Both the position numbers and the translations under genes were made by a program. From Pseudomonas lactis (GTDB taxonomy: Bacteria; Pseudomonadota; Gammaproteobacteria; Pseudomonadales; Pseudomonadaceae), in the NCBI RefSeq assembly GCF_001439845.1, contig NZ_JYLO01000005.1:248001-312000 (forward strand): a stretch of 64,000 nt of DNA, read 5' to 3'. The notes beneath the pieces were generated by a model. That model saw only the letters and a list, made by a program, of their open reading frames with translations, had not been told where the DNA came from and did not search any database. How positions within the stretch are numbered: position 1 is the first letter of the stretch; the number at the start of each line of letters is the position of its first letter. Of the stretch, positions 28,174-38,052 are shown piece after piece.

Positions 28174-29601
28174 TTAGTGCTCGATATCGTGCTCGCGGCT
28201 GACCACGCGTTTGCCGTCCTTGGGCGACAGTTGCAGGAAGATCGCCGCCGCCAGCATCGCCATGATGCCCACGGTGAGGAAGGTCAGTTGAAAGGCGCCC
28301 AGCACCGTATTGACCCCGTCATTGCCGGCTTCGGCGGTAAAGCCGCCGAGCAATGCACCGGCACAAGCCACGCCCAGGCTCAGGGACAACTGCGCCACCA
28401 CCGACAGCAAGCTGTTGCCGCTGCTGGCCTGGGCGTCGTCGAGGTCGATCAGGGTGACGGTGTTCATCGCGGTAAATTGCAGGGAGTTGATGGCCCCCAG
28501 GACTGCCAGCATGCCTAACAGTAACGGGTAGGGCGTTTGTTCGCTGACCAGGCCCATGCTCGCCAGCATCAGGCCCAGGGCCAGGGTGTTGCCGGTCAGG
28601 ACGACGCGGTAGCCGAGGCGCTCGATAAGCGGGCGCGCGATGGATTTGGCGAACATTGCCGCCGCCGCCAGCGGCAGCATGCTCATGCCGGCTTCTGACG
28701 GCGAATAGCCCAGCGCCACTTGTAACAGCAGCGGCACCAGGAACGGCAGTGCGCCGCTGCCCAGGCGCGCAAACAGGTTGCCGAGGATCCCCACGGCAAA
28801 GGTGCGCGTCTTGAACAGCACCGGCGAGAACAGCGGGTTGTCGATGTGCCCGGCGCGCAGCCAGTACGCCGCCAGGCAGGCAAGCCCGCCGAACAACAGC
28901 AACATCACCCGCAGGTGCGGCAGGTGCAGTTCGCCCAGGCCCTCCATGGCGATGGTGATCAGCACCATCGCCGCGCCGAACAGCAGAAAGCCCAGGCCGT
29001 CGAAGCGCGTGCGCTCGCTGCCGCGCAGGTCGGGGATGAATTTCCACACGGCATAGCAGCCGATCATGCCCACCGGCAGGTTGATCAGGAAGATCCAGTG
29101 CCAGGTCAGGTATTGCACCATCCAGCCGCCCATCGTCGGGCCAAGCAAGGGGCCGAGCAGGCCGGGAATGGTGATGAAGCCCATGATCCGCACCAGCTCG
29201 GAGCGCGGATAAGCCCGCAGCACCACCAGCCGCCCGACCGGCAGCATCAGCGCACCGCCCAGGCCCTGGACCACCCGTGCGCCCACCAGCATGCTCAGGC
29301 TACTGGACAGCGCACACAGCAACGACCCGATGCTGAACAGCATGATCGCGCCAAAGAAAATCTTCTTGGTGCCAAAGCGGTCGGCGATCCAGCCCGAGGC
29401 GGGAATCAGCAAGGCCACGGTGAGCATGTAGGCGATCACCACCCCTTGCATGCGCAGCGGGTTTTCCGCGAGGTCCTGGGCCATCGCCGGCAGCGCAGTG
29501 TTGAGAATCGTCCCGTCCAGCGACTGCATGAAGAAGGCAATCGCTACCACCCAGGGGAGCCAGCGGGCGGTCTTGGCATCGAGAGGGGCACGATTCGGCA
29601 T
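28174..29601 (-). CDS. mdtD: MFS multidrug transporter MdtD
   Basis: 475-aa DHA2-type drug:proton antiporter with about 14 membrane segments. FFMQSLDGTILNTALPAMAQ, ADRFGTKKIFF and GLLGPLLGPTMGGWMVQYLTWHWIFLINLP-type motifs align well with E. coli MdtD. Here it is not linked to an RND efflux system. Substrates unknown. Confidence 0.9.
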   Translation of the reverse strand: MPNRAPLDAKTARWLPWVVAIAFFMQSLDGTILNTALPAMAQDLAENPLRMQGVVIAYMLTVALLIPASGWIADRFGTKKIFFGAIMLFSIGSLLCALSSSLSMLVGARVVQGLGGALMLPVGRLVVLRAYPRSELVRIMGFITIPGLLGPLLGPTMGGWMVQYLTWHWIFLINLPVGMIGCYAVWKFIPDLRGSERTRFDGLGFLLFGAAMVLITIAMEGLGELHLPHLRVMLLLFGGLACLAAYWLRAGHIDNPLFSPVLFKTRTFAVGILGNLFARLGSGALPFLVPLLLQVALGYSPSEAGMSMLPLAAAAMFAKSIARPLIERLGYRVVLTGNTLALGLMLASMGLVSEQTPYPLLLGMLAVLGAINSLQFTAMNTVTLIDLDDAQASSGNSLLSVVAQLSLSLGVACAGALLGGFTAEAGNDGVNTVLGAFQLTFLTVGIMAMLAAAIFLQLSPKDGKRVVSREHDIEH

Positions 29602-29637
29602 GGGATCCCTTTTTATTAGCAGGCTATGTGTTGGCGA

Positions 29638-30528
29638 TTATGCGCCATCCGTCGCCCCTTTTCCCACTGGCGGTTCGTCTATAGCTGACAAGCTCGCATG
29701 CTCGCCCACCAGGAAGTCCAGCAAGGCCCGATGCACTGCCAGCGCGGCTTCGCGGGACTCCAGGTCCAGCAGATGGCCGGTGTGTTCGGCCACGGCAAAG
29801 CTGCTGCGGCCTACATAGTGTTTGAACAGCTGGGCCTCGTCGGCCGGGGTGTATTCGTCCAGCGCGCCGTTGAGAAAGTGCACCGGTGTTTCAATCTGCC
29901 TGAGCGCCGGCAAGTAGTTGCCATCGCCCAAGCCCAGCACCTGATGAATATGAAAGCGCGCCTGGCGGTACTCGGTGGTGGCCATGGTCGACAGGTGCCG
30001 ATGGTTATTACGTTTGAGGCGCGGCGATAGGTATTTGCCCACCGTTTCGTTGAGCAGATGGCCGACCGCCGATTTGTCATCAGCCTCGATCAGCACACGC
30101 ACGCGCTCGACATACTCCAGCATCGCCTGGTTGAGGTTGGGCGCCAGGGCCATCACCACCGAGCTTTCGATGGAGGGCGGGTTGTGCGCCAGGGTCAACA
30201 GCGTGGAGATGCCGCCCCATGATGCCGAGACCAGATGATTGACTTTGAAACGCGCCACCAAGGCCCGCAGTATTTGCACTTCGTCGTCCTTGGTGACCAG
30301 GTCGAGTTCGGTGTTGTGCTCGCGCGACAAACCAGAGAAGGGCAAGTCGAACAGCAGCACATTGAAGTGCTCGGCCAGGCATTTGCTGGTACGGGCAAAG
30401 GAGCGCGTGGTGGATAGCGCGCCGTTAACCATCAGTACGGTTTTTCTGTGCGGGTCGTTACCCAGTTGCTCTACGTGAACGTTGTAGTGCTTGTACAACT
30501 TCTCAATGACAAAACTTCCATGGTTCAT
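29638..30528 (-). CDS. rhlA: RhlA-like 3-(3-hydroxyalkanoyloxy)alkanoate synthase
   Basis: 296-aa alpha/beta hydrolase-fold protein. It aligns almost without gaps to P. aeruginosa Rhl[23 protein letters not shown] (nucleophile S103), [18 protein letters not shown], and D224/H252 completing the triad. RhlA condenses two 3-hydroxyacyl-ACPs into HAA, a surfactant and rhamnolipid precursor. PhaG is the related alternative, but the sequence sides with RhlA. No rhlB or rhlC glycosyltransferase is near, so the product may be free HAA. The upstream site is weak (TTGAG). Flanked by mdtD 36 bp downstream. Confidence 0.82.
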   Translation of the reverse strand: MNHGSFVIEKLYKHYNVHVEQLGNDPHRKTVLMVNGALSTTRSFARTSKCLAEHFNVLLFDLPFSGLSREHNTELDLVTKDDEVQILRALVARFKVNHLVSASWGGISTLLTLAHNPPSIESSVVMALAPNLNQAMLEYVERVRVLIEADDKSAVGHLLNETVGKYLSPRLKRNNHRHLSTMATTEYRQARFHIHQVLGLGDGNYLPALRQIETPVHFLNGALDEYTPADEAQLFKHYVGRSSFAVAEHTGHLLDLESREAALAVHRALLDFLVGEHASLSAIDEPPVGKGATDGA

Positions 30529-30622
30529 CTCAAGACTCCAGCTTGCCTTTCCCAGGCAAGGTTATGCTCTCGTGGGCAGGGGTGGCGGGATAGACGTTTC
30601 TTTGCAGTGCAGGTTATTGCTC

Positions 30623-30722
30623 TGTAGGAGCGAGCGTGCTCGCGAAAAACGTCAACGATAACGCAGTGCTGATAGCCAGCCGGCGGTGTCTGTAAGTTCT
30701 TCGCGAGCAAGCTCGCTCCTAC
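30623..30722. repeat. REPIN, family C
   Basis: Inverted pair of GTAGGAGCGAGCTTGCTCGC-like cores (left arm has one change), between rhlA and the TldE-like gene. Confidence 0.88.
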
Positions 30723-30725
30723 GGT

Positions 30726-32042
30726 TTATAAGGTCAGCGTCAGGCGCTTTACCAAAGCGCCTGGCAACAGGTTGGAAGCGGTGTTGCGCTGGTCATAGGT
30801 ACTGGCCGACAACAGCAGCTCCCGATCAGCAGTCAGCGCTTCCAATTGCGAACCGAGCAACTGATAGACACTGTCATCAAAGCGCATGGTGCTGACAGGC
30901 GCCTGGATCTCGCCGTTTTCCACCCAGAAGGTCGCAAAGCGCGTCATGCCGGTCAGACGCGCTGCCGGCAGGTCGGAGTAGTTCAGGTACCACAGGTTGC
31001 TGATATACAGCCCGGTGCCCAACTGCTTGAGAATATCGGCCTGGGCCAGGTTGCCGGCCGCCATTTGCAAGGCGCTGGGCGACTCGTCGCTGCTGGCGCC
31101 GTTGGTGTTCAAGCCGTATTCGGCGGCGCTGCGCGAGTTGATCAACTGGCCCTCGGCCTGGCCTGCGTTGATCAGGGTGACATCCTCGCGCGGGTAGCCT
31201 TCAGTGGAAAACGCCTGGCTCAGGGAGCCGCTGATCTGCTCATCCACCGTCACCAGCGGGCTCAGTGACTGATCACCCGCGTACAGGCGTTGCAACGAAC
31301 TGCCTTTGCTGGCGATGGCCTGGGCCGAAAAACCACCCCAGGTGATGATGCTGATGATTTCTTCCAGCGCTGCCGGCGCCAGGTAGGCGCGGTATTGGCC
31401 GGGCGCCAGGTTGTGCAGCGGGCGATCGAGAAACGCCAGTTGCTCCCGGGCCTGTTGGAAACGGGCGGCGAATTCGGCGCTGTTCCAGGTATGCCCGGCG
31501 TAGCTGGCTTTGACCGCTTCGCCATTGGCGTGGAACAGGCTGAAGTCGAAATTGAAGCTGTTAGCCCGGTGCCAGCCGAACGCGCCCGTTGAGCTGGCGA
31601 AACCACGGCTGATGGGGCCTGCGGCGTAGAAACCGACCAGGTCCACGCCGTCGGCGGCTTGGCTGATATCGTCCAGCACCTGGGCCAGTTCCGGCAGCGG
31701 GCGCAGCTGTTCGTTATGGTTGTGCCAGGCGTCGGGGTTCAACAGCAGGTACGGGTCAGGCGGTAACAGCGGCAAGGTTTCGCGCAGTTGTTGCAGGCCA
31801 TTCGCCAGGCGTTGGCGATCCAGCTCCGCTTCGCCCGACAGGGTGATACCCAGGTCGGCGTGGCGCCCATCGTTGATCAATTTGAGGTTCAGGCTGGCCT
31901 GCTGTACCTGGCCGGCCTGGCGCACCTGTGCGTGGTTGAAGCGCACGAACTCGGACGCTTCATCCGCGTAGCCGAGTTGAAAGTGTTCCTTGTCGGTGAT
32001 GGCTTGCTGGAGCCAGTCCACCAGTGCCTTGAAGTGGTTCAT
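30726..32042 (-). CDS. TldE/PmbA-family protein (paralogue)
   Basis: 438 aa. This is the non-catalytic partner class: it lacks HExxxH but keeps the shared fold (GFYAAGPISRGFASSTGAFG, ISNLWYLNYSDLPAARLTGMTRFATFWVENGEI). TldD/TldE heterodimers form a chamber that degrades or matures unfolded peptides, for example microcin B17. The TldD-like gene upstream overlaps it by one base (TGATG), so the two are translationally coupled. The canonical tldD/pmbA of the genome is expected elsewhere, so this looks like a second pair. Confidence 0.85.
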   Translation of the reverse strand: MNHFKALVDWLQQAITDKEHFQLGYADEASEFVRFNHAQVRQAGQVQQASLNLKLINDGRHADLGITLSGEAELDRQRLANGLQQLRETLPLLPPDPYLLLNPDAWHNHNEQLRPLPELAQVLDDISQAADGVDLVGFYAAGPISRGFASSTGAFGWHRANSFNFDFSLFHANGEAVKASYAGHTWNSAEFAARFQQAREQLAFLDRPLHNLAPGQYRAYLAPAALEEIISIITWGGFSAQAIASKGSSLQRLYAGDQSLSPLVTVDEQISGSLSQAFSTEGYPREDVTLINAGQAEGQLINSRSAAEYGLNTNGASSDESPSALQMAAGNLAQADILKQLGTGLYISNLWYLNYSDLPAARLTGMTRFATFWVENGEIQAPVSTMRFDDSVYQLLGSQLEALTADRELLLSASTYDQRNTASNLLPGALVKRLTLTL

Positions 32043-33484
32043 CAGGCATCTCCCCCAAATACATCGACATTGCTGAATACACAGGCCGGCGACGCATGGC
32101 CGACGCGGATCACCTGGTTGGGTTCGCCCTTGCCGCAGTTCGGCGTGCCCAACACCTTGAAGGTGCTGGCATCGCCCACCGCGCTGAGCTTGCGCCAGAA
32201 CTGCGCGGAAATCGCCCGGTAGTTGGGGTTCTTCACCACGCCCTTGAGTTCGCCGTTTTCGATCAACTGGCCCCACTCGCAGCCGAACTGGAACTTGTTG
32301 CGCGCATCGTCGATGGACCACGAACGGTTGGTCGACATCAGGATGCCGTTCTCGATGCCGCCCACCAATTGCGCGAGGCTTTTATCGCCGGGCTCGATAT
32401 TCAGGTTGGCCATGCGGTCGATGGGCGCACGGTTCCAGCCGCAGGCGCGGCTGTTGGCAACGCCTGGCAGGTTGGCGCGAAATTGCGACAAGGCACCGCC
32501 CAAGGGCTTGAGCAGCAGGCCCTCGCGAATCAGAAATTGCTTGCTGGCAGGCGTGCCGTCGTCGTCATGGCCGTAGCTGGCAAGCTGTTCGGGGATGTCC
32601 GGGTCGAAGGTGACGTTGAGCAACGGTGAGCCATATTGCAGGTGGCCGAAGTCGCTGGCCTTCACAAAACTGGTGCCGGCGTAATTGCGCTCGTCACCGA
32701 GGATGCGGTCCAGCTCCAGCGGGTGGCCGATGGATTCGTGGATCTGCAGGATCATCTGGTCGGGCATCAGCAGCAGGTCACGCGGGCCGTGGGGCGTATT
32801 CGGTGCGAGCAGCAACTGCAGGGCTTCGTCGGCCACTTTGCGGGCGGCGCCCACCAGGCCGAAGCGCTGGATCACGCCGGCACTGCCTTGCTGGCCGAAG
32901 TTGGTGCCGCCCAAGGTGCGGGTCTGGCTGTCGTTGCCGTCGAAGGCGGTGACGCTCAAGCCGGGGAACACGAAACGCTGGGCCTGACGCAATTGCGCGC
33001 CGGCGCTGTTGAGGTAGATCTGTTCGACCCGCGTGGTGCCCAGGCTGACTTCCCAACTCACCAGGCGCTCATCCTTGGGCACGGCGGCGGACTCATCGCC
33101 GAGCAATTGGTAGCAGTCGCTCAGGGAAGGGAAGGGCTGGTCGAGGTCGGGCGACAGGTAGTCGGCGACGTCGCTGGACACTGGTTGCTGGTGCAGGTCG
33201 AGCAGGGCGTGAGGCTTGATCAACCGGGCTTGCTGTTCAGCACGCTCAAGGGCGGCTTGCAGGCCGGCAAGGGAAATATCGTTGGTCGCGGCGTAGGCTT
33301 CCACGCCGTTGAGACGCACGGTAAGCATGGCGCCTTCGTCATGGCCCAGGTGAGGCGGTTCGGCGACGTTCTTGCGCACCGACAGGTACTGGCCGGATTC
33401 GCGAACGTAGCGCAGGGAGAAAAATTCGGCGGTGGTGCGCAGGGCACCGAAGTGTTTCTTGAGCGTGGCGTGGTGTTCGAACAT
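32042..33484 (-). CDS. TldD-family metalloprotease (paralogue)
   Basis: 480 aa. The zinc site HESIGH (249-254) matches the HExxxH motif of TldD, with later CGWNRAP and GGIENGILMSTNRSW segments. It would supply catalysis to the TldD/TldE-like complex with the next gene. ATG 33484 is chosen for AAGGAAGG upstream; an in-frame start at 33553 would add 23 unlikely residues. Substrate unknown. Confidence 0.87.
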   Translation of the reverse strand: MFEHHATLKKHFGALRTTAEFFSLRYVRESGQYLSVRKNVAEPPHLGHDEGAMLTVRLNGVEAYAATNDISLAGLQAALERAEQQARLIKPHALLDLHQQPVSSDVADYLSPDLDQPFPSLSDCYQLLGDESAAVPKDERLVSWEVSLGTTRVEQIYLNSAGAQLRQAQRFVFPGLSVTAFDGNDSQTRTLGGTNFGQQGSAGVIQRFGLVGAARKVADEALQLLLAPNTPHGPRDLLLMPDQMILQIHESIGHPLELDRILGDERNYAGTSFVKASDFGHLQYGSPLLNVTFDPDIPEQLASYGHDDDGTPASKQFLIREGLLLKPLGGALSQFRANLPGVANSRACGWNRAPIDRMANLNIEPGDKSLAQLVGGIENGILMSTNRSWSIDDARNKFQFGCEWGQLIENGELKGVVKNPNYRAISAQFWRKLSAVGDASTFKVLGTPNCGKGEPNQVIRVGHASPACVFSNVDVFGGDA

Positions 33485-33582
33485 GGGGCCTTCCTTGTGG
33501 GCGGCTCGGCGCGGGCAGGCCAACAGAGTAGGCCTGGGCGGGGAGCTGATCAAGGGAGGTTTTGTTGTGTCTGGTCGGGCCT

Positions 33583-33655
33583 CATCGCGGGCAAGCCCGC
33601 TCCCACATTTTGAGTTGTGAACCCATTCAACTGTGGGAGCTGGCTTGCCTGCGAT
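33583..33655. repeat. REPIN, mixed A/B arms
   Basis: The left arm ends in CAAGCCCGCTCCCACA, the right arm is GTGGGAGCTGGCTTGCCTGC. The arms come from different core types, so pairing is imperfect. Lies after betA. Confidence 0.85.
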
Positions 33656-33676
33656 GCAGGCACCGCGGTGTATCAG

Positions 33677-35371
33677 TTACTGCGCAATCTCACGCAACGG
33701 CTTGCCACGCACCGGCGCATCGCCTGCCACGTAGTAATCGGCGGTGCTGCGCGGCAGCGGCTTGCGGCCACGGATCTTGTCGGCGATTTTCTCGGCGATC
33801 ATGATCGTCGGCGCGTTCAGGTTGCCGGTGGTGATGATCGGCATGATCGAGGCATCGACCACACGCAGGCCCTGCATGCCATGCACGCGGCCTTCGCCAT
33901 CGACTACGGCCATCTCGTCGGTGCCCATCTTGCACGAGCAGGACGGGTGGAACGCGGTCTCGGCGTGCTCGCGGATGAACTTGTCCAACTGCTCATCGGT
34001 TTGCACGTCGATGCCCGGGCTGATTTCGCGGCCACGGTATGGGTCCAGTGCCGGCTGCTGCATGATTTCACGGGTCAGGCGGATGCCATCGCGGAACTCC
34101 TGCCAGTCCTGCTCGGTGGCCATGTAGTTGAAGAGGATGCTCGGGTAGTCCCGTGGGTTCTTCGACTTCAGCTGGATACGGCCACGGCTTGGCGAACGCA
34201 TGGAGCCCATGTGCGCCTGGAAACCGTGCTCTTTCACACCGTTGCTGCCGTTGTAGTTAATGGCTACCGGCAGGAAGTGGTACTGGATGTTCGGCCACTC
34301 GAATTCTTCACGGGTACGGATAAAACCGCCCGCTTCGAACTGGTTGCTGGCGCCGATGCCGGTGCCGTTGAACAGCCATTCGGCACCAATCGCCGGCTGG
34401 TTGTACCAGAGCAGCGAAGGGTACAGCGACACGGGCTGGGTGCAGGCGTATTGCAGGTACAGCTCAAGGTGGTCCTGCAGGTTTTCACCCACGCCCGGCA
34501 GGTCGTGGACCACCGGGATGTCGAGGCTTTCCAGCAATTTGGCCGGGCCGACGCCGGAGCGTTGCAGCAGTTGCGGCGAAGCGATTGCGCCGCTGCACAC
34601 CAATACTTCTTTACGCGCACGGGCTTCAACGCGCTCTTCGGCCGCGCCGATCAGGTAACGCACGCCCACTGCACGCTTGCCTTCGAACAGTACTTTGTCG
34701 GTGAGGGCATGGGTGACGATGGTCAGGGTCGAACGCTTTTTAGCCGTGTCCAGGTAACCGCGTGCGGTGCTGGCGCGACGGCCGTTCGGCGTGACGGTAC
34801 GGTCCATCGGGCCGAAGCCTTCTTGCTGGTAGCCGTTCAAGTCTTCGGTACGTGGGTAACCGGCCTGTACGCCCGCTTCAACCATGGCGTGGAACAGCGG
34901 GTTGTTGCCCGCTTTCGGCGTGGTCACGCTGACCGGGCCGTCGCCACCGTGCCAATCGTTGGGGCCGATGTCGCGGGTTTCGGCTTTGCGGAAATACGGC
35001 AGGCAGTCCAGGTAGGTCCAGTCTTCCAGGCCCGGCAGCTTCGACCAGTTGTCGTAGTCCATGGCGTTGCCACGGATGTAGCACATGCCGTTGATCAGGG
35101 AAGAGCCACCCAGGCCCTTGCCGCGACCGCATTCCATCCGGCGGCCGTCCATGTGGGGCTCTGGATCGGTTTCGTAGGCCCAGTTGTAGCGGCGGCCCTG
35201 CAGCGGGAAGGCCAGGGCGGCTGGCATCTGGGTACGGAAGTCGAGGCGGTAGTCCGGGCCACCGGCTTCCAGCAACAGGACGGTGACGCCTTCGTCTTCG
35301 GTCAGACGGGTCGCCAGGGTGTTACCGGCGGAGCCGGCACCCACAATGATGTAATCGTATTCTTGGGACAT
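33677..35371 (-). CDS. betA: choline dehydrogenase
   Basis: 564-aa GMC-family flavoprotein that oxidises choline to betaine aldehyde at the inner membrane. FAD-binding [18 protein letters not shown] opens the protein; GMC signature segments ([17 protein letters not shown], and [17 protein letters not shown]) and the C-terminal CKMGTD...[11 protein letters not shown] are present. Third of the betI-betB-betA set, with a degenerate REPIN between betB and betA. Confidence 0.97.
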   Translation of the reverse strand: MSQEYDYIIVGAGSAGNTLATRLTEDEGVTVLLLEAGGPDYRLDFRTQMPAALAFPLQGRRYNWAYETDPEPHMDGRRMECGRGKGLGGSSLINGMCYIRGNAMDYDNWSKLPGLEDWTYLDCLPYFRKAETRDIGPNDWHGGDGPVSVTTPKAGNNPLFHAMVEAGVQAGYPRTEDLNGYQQEGFGPMDRTVTPNGRRASTARGYLDTAKKRSTLTIVTHALTDKVLFEGKRAVGVRYLIGAAEERVEARARKEVLVCSGAIASPQLLQRSGVGPAKLLESLDIPVVHDLPGVGENLQDHLELYLQYACTQPVSLYPSLLWYNQPAIGAEWLFNGTGIGASNQFEAGGFIRTREEFEWPNIQYHFLPVAINYNGSNGVKEHGFQAHMGSMRSPSRGRIQLKSKNPRDYPSILFNYMATEQDWQEFRDGIRLTREIMQQPALDPYRGREISPGIDVQTDEQLDKFIREHAETAFHPSCSCKMGTDEMAVVDGEGRVHGMQGLRVVDASIMPIITTGNLNAPTIMIAEKIADKIRGRKPLPRSTADYYVAGDAPVRGKPLREIAQ

Positions 35372-35421
35372 GAATGTACCCTCTTTGAAGTATGGTCAGG
35401 TCTGGCGAGTGCTTCGCACTC

Positions 35422-35495
35422 GATCGCAGGCAAGCCAGCTCCCATATTTGATCGGGTTCACACAGAGCAAATGTGGGCGCCGGGCTTGTCGAGTC
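35422..35495. repeat. degenerate REPIN
   Basis: The left arm CGCAGGCAAGCCAGCTCCCA is intact; the right arm (GTGGGCGCCGGGCTTGTCGAG) is decayed. Lies in the betB-betA gap. Confidence 0.75.
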
Positions 35496-35542
35496 GTCGC
35501 ACCGCCGCGATGGCCTCACGGGCAATACAAGACTCGCTGGTG

Positions 35543-37015
35543 TTAGAACACCGAGGCGTAATCGCCCAATTCAACCTGTACCGATTTGATGCGGGTGAAG
35601 TTGTTCAGCGAGCTGATGCCGTTCTCACGGCCCACACCCGACTGCTTGTAGCCACCGACCGGCATTTTCGCGTCGGACTCGCCCCAGGCGTTGATCCAGC
35701 AGATACCGGCTTCCAACTGGTGAATCACGCGGTGGGCGCGGTTCAGGTCGCGGGTTACAAGGCCAGCGGCCAGGCCGAAGTCGGTGTCGTTGGCGCGACG
35801 GATCACTTCTTCTTCGGTTTCATAGGTGAGGATGCTCATCACCGGGCCAAAGATTTCTTCACGCACGATCACCATGTCGTCGGTGCAGTCGGTGAACACG
35901 GTCGGGGCCACGAAGGCGCCTTTGGCGAAGTCGCCGTCAGTCAGGCGATCGCCGCCGCACAACAGGCGGGCGCTTTGTTCTTTACCTTTGGCGATGTAGC
36001 CCAGCACGCTTTCCATGTGGGCGAAGCTGACCAGCGGGCCGAAGTTGGTGTTTTCGTCTTCCGGGTTGCCGATGCGAATACGCGCAACACGCTCAACGAT
36101 CTTGGCTTCGAACGCGGCTTGCAGGTGCTTGGGCACGAACACACGGGTGCCGTTGGTGCAGACCTGACCGGAGCTGTAGAAGTTGGCCATCATGGCGGTG
36201 TCGGCGGCGCGGTCGAGGTCGGCGTCGTCGAAAATGATCAGCGGGGACTTGCCGCCCAGCTCCATGGTCACGTCTTTAAGCGAGGAGCTCGACGCGCTGG
36301 CCATGACTTTCTTGCCGGTGTCGGTGCCGCCGGTGAAGGAGACTTTTTCGATGCGCGGGTGCTCGGTCAGCCAGGTGCCGACTTCACGGCCGCTGCCGGT
36401 CAGTACGTTGAACACGCCCGCTGGAACGCCAGCCTCGGTGTAGATCTCGGCCAGTTTCAGGGTGGTCAGCGAGGTGACTTCGCTTGGCTTGAAGATCATC
36501 GCGTTACCGGCAGCCAGGGCTGGTGCGGACTTCCACAGGGCGATCTGGATTGGGTAGTTCCACGCGCCGATACCGGCAACCACGCCCAGCGGCTCGCGGC
36601 GGGTGTAGACAAACGAGGTGTCGCGCAGGGGGATCTGCTCGCCTTCGATGGCGGGCACCAGGCCAGCGTAGTATTCCAGCACGTCAGCACCGGTGACGAT
36701 GTCGACGTACTTGGTTTCAGAGAAGGCTTTACCGGTGTCCAGGGTTTCCAGGGCGGCCAGTTCATCGTTGCGCTCGCGCAGGATGTCCACGGCACGACGC
36801 AGGATGCGCGAACGCTCCATGGCGGTCATGGCGGCCCAGATTTTCTGGCCTTTTTCAGCGCTGACCACGGCACGTTCAACGTCATCGAAGGTGGCGCGTT
36901 GCACTTGGGCGAGAACTTCACCGTTAGCCGGGTTGATGGCTTCGAAGGTGGCATCGCTGCCAGCGTCGCTGTAGCCGCCGTCAATGTAGAGTTTTTGCAG
37001 GTCGAAACGGGCCAT
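35543..37015 (-). CDS. betB: betaine aldehyde dehydrogenase
   Basis: 490-aa NAD(P)-dependent aldehyde dehydrogenase forming glycine betaine. ELGGKSP carries the general base Glu and [13 protein letters not shown] the catalytic Cys (about residue 286). ATG 37015 has GAGG nearby and gives the known family start [13 protein letters not shown]. Follows betI by about 110 bp. Confidence 0.97.
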   Translation of the reverse strand: MARFDLQKLYIDGGYSDAGSDATFEAINPANGEVLAQVQRATFDDVERAVVSAEKGQKIWAAMTAMERSRILRRAVDILRERNDELAALETLDTGKAFSETKYVDIVTGADVLEYYAGLVPAIEGEQIPLRDTSFVYTRREPLGVVAGIGAWNYPIQIALWKSAPALAAGNAMIFKPSEVTSLTTLKLAEIYTEAGVPAGVFNVLTGSGREVGTWLTEHPRIEKVSFTGGTDTGKKVMASASSSSLKDVTMELGGKSPLIIFDDADLDRAADTAMMANFYSSGQVCTNGTRVFVPKHLQAAFEAKIVERVARIRIGNPEDENTNFGPLVSFAHMESVLGYIAKGKEQSARLLCGGDRLTDGDFAKGAFVAPTVFTDCTDDMVIVREEIFGPVMSILTYETEEEVIRRANDTDFGLAAGLVTRDLNRAHRVIHQLEAGICWINAWGESDAKMPVGGYKQSGVGRENGISSLNNFTRIKSVQVELGDYASVF

Positions 37016-37125
37016 AAAGTCCTCGCAAGTGCATAAGTGGTTGGCGTTACCCGCCGAACAGTGGGCCATGGGGTTGTGGCAACACTGAGCGGCGGACGTT
37101 CAGGGGTTGAGCGGTTATGTGTGCT

Positions 37126-37719
37126 CTAACTCACCTGCTTGGCCAATTGGAAATCCATGTATTCGTAAGCGATCCGTTGCGCCTGCGCCGTGTCGAAAGC
37201 GTCTCCCGACAGGGCGCCGCGCAACCACAAACCGTCGATCAGAGCCGCCAGGCCTCGGGCTGCTTTGCGTGCGTGCGGCAGCGGCAGCACTCGGCGGAAC
37301 TGGCAGCACAGGTTGGAATACAGACGTTGATCGTTGATCCGCTGCAACCTGTGCAATGACGGGTGGTGCATGCTGGTGGCCCAGAAGGCCAGCCAGGTTT
37401 TCATTGCCGGGCCGTTGACCTGGCTGGCGTCGAAGTTGCCTTCGATGATCACCTGAAGGTGCGCCCGTGGGCTGTCATCCTTCAAGGCACGCCTGCGTTC
37501 TTGCACGTTCTCGATCAGCGCATTCATCAGGTAGCGCATCGTCGCTGCGATCAGGCCGTTCTTGTCCTGAAAGTAGTGGCTGATGATGCCGTTCGAGACG
37601 CCGGCCAGACGGGCGATCAACGCAATGCTGGCATCTCCCATCCCGACCCGATCGATGGCCGTCAATGTGGCTTCGATCAACTGCTGGCGGCGTATGGGTT
37701 GCATACCGACCTTGGGCAT
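37126..37719 (-). CDS. betI: BetI repressor, TetR family
   Basis: 197 aa. The N-terminal helix-turn-helix ([34 protein letters not shown]) and [18 protein letters not shown] start are characteristic of BetI, the choline-relieved repressor of bet genes. AAGGAGAGG precedes the ATG. Divergent from betT with a perfect palindrome between them. Confidence 0.97.
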   Translation of the reverse strand: MPKVGMQPIRRQQLIEATLTAIDRVGMGDASIALIARLAGVSNGIISHYFQDKNGLIAATMRYLMNALIENVQERRRALKDDSPRAHLQVIIEGNFDASQVNGPAMKTWLAFWATSMHHPSLHRLQRINDQRLYSNLCCQFRRVLPLPHARKAARGLAALIDGLWLRGALSGDAFDTAQAQRIAYEYMDFQLAKQVS

Positions 37720-37789
37720 GTAGCACCTCTCCTTAGGCCTGCCGATGGGCGATCCACGTCCGTCGGCTTGAGGGCCAGTCTATTTTGTT

Positions 37790-37809
37790 TTGATTGAACG
37801 TTCAATCAA
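37790..37809. promoter_or_regulatory. BetI operator palindrome
   Basis: TTGATTGAACGTTCAATCAA is a perfect 20-bp palindrome 71 bp upstream of betI in the 333-bp gap to betT (37720-38052). TetR-family BetI is the natural ligand. The rest of the gap holds no gene. Confidence 0.88.
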
Positions 37810-38052
37810 CAAAGAATAAGATCTGCGACAAATGGTCGCTGCCTACAGATGTTTCCTACCTGCGAGCTGCAACCTTCGACACCTGCAAAAACCCTTGAAA
37901 CAGGCCACTTCAGAGCCTGATCACCGCCTTGGCGGGCTCAAGAATTTTCGGGGTGTCTTTATAACACCCGTCCGTCGACTGCCGAAAAATCGATGTCCCG
38001 GGATAACCGTTGCCTTGTGTTTCTCTTTCGCACTGCCTGGAGCATCTGCGCC

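Noticed and set aside
29638..30528. PhaG as the identity of the RhlA-like protein
   Set aside because: Segments [19 protein letters not shown] and [12 protein letters not shown] agree with RhlA better than with PhaG; not fully excluded without alignment.
33617..37036. 1139-codon plus-strand frame across betA and betB
   Set aside because: It is the complement of two well-defined genes; composition is repetitive Gly, Val, Ala and His without motifs.
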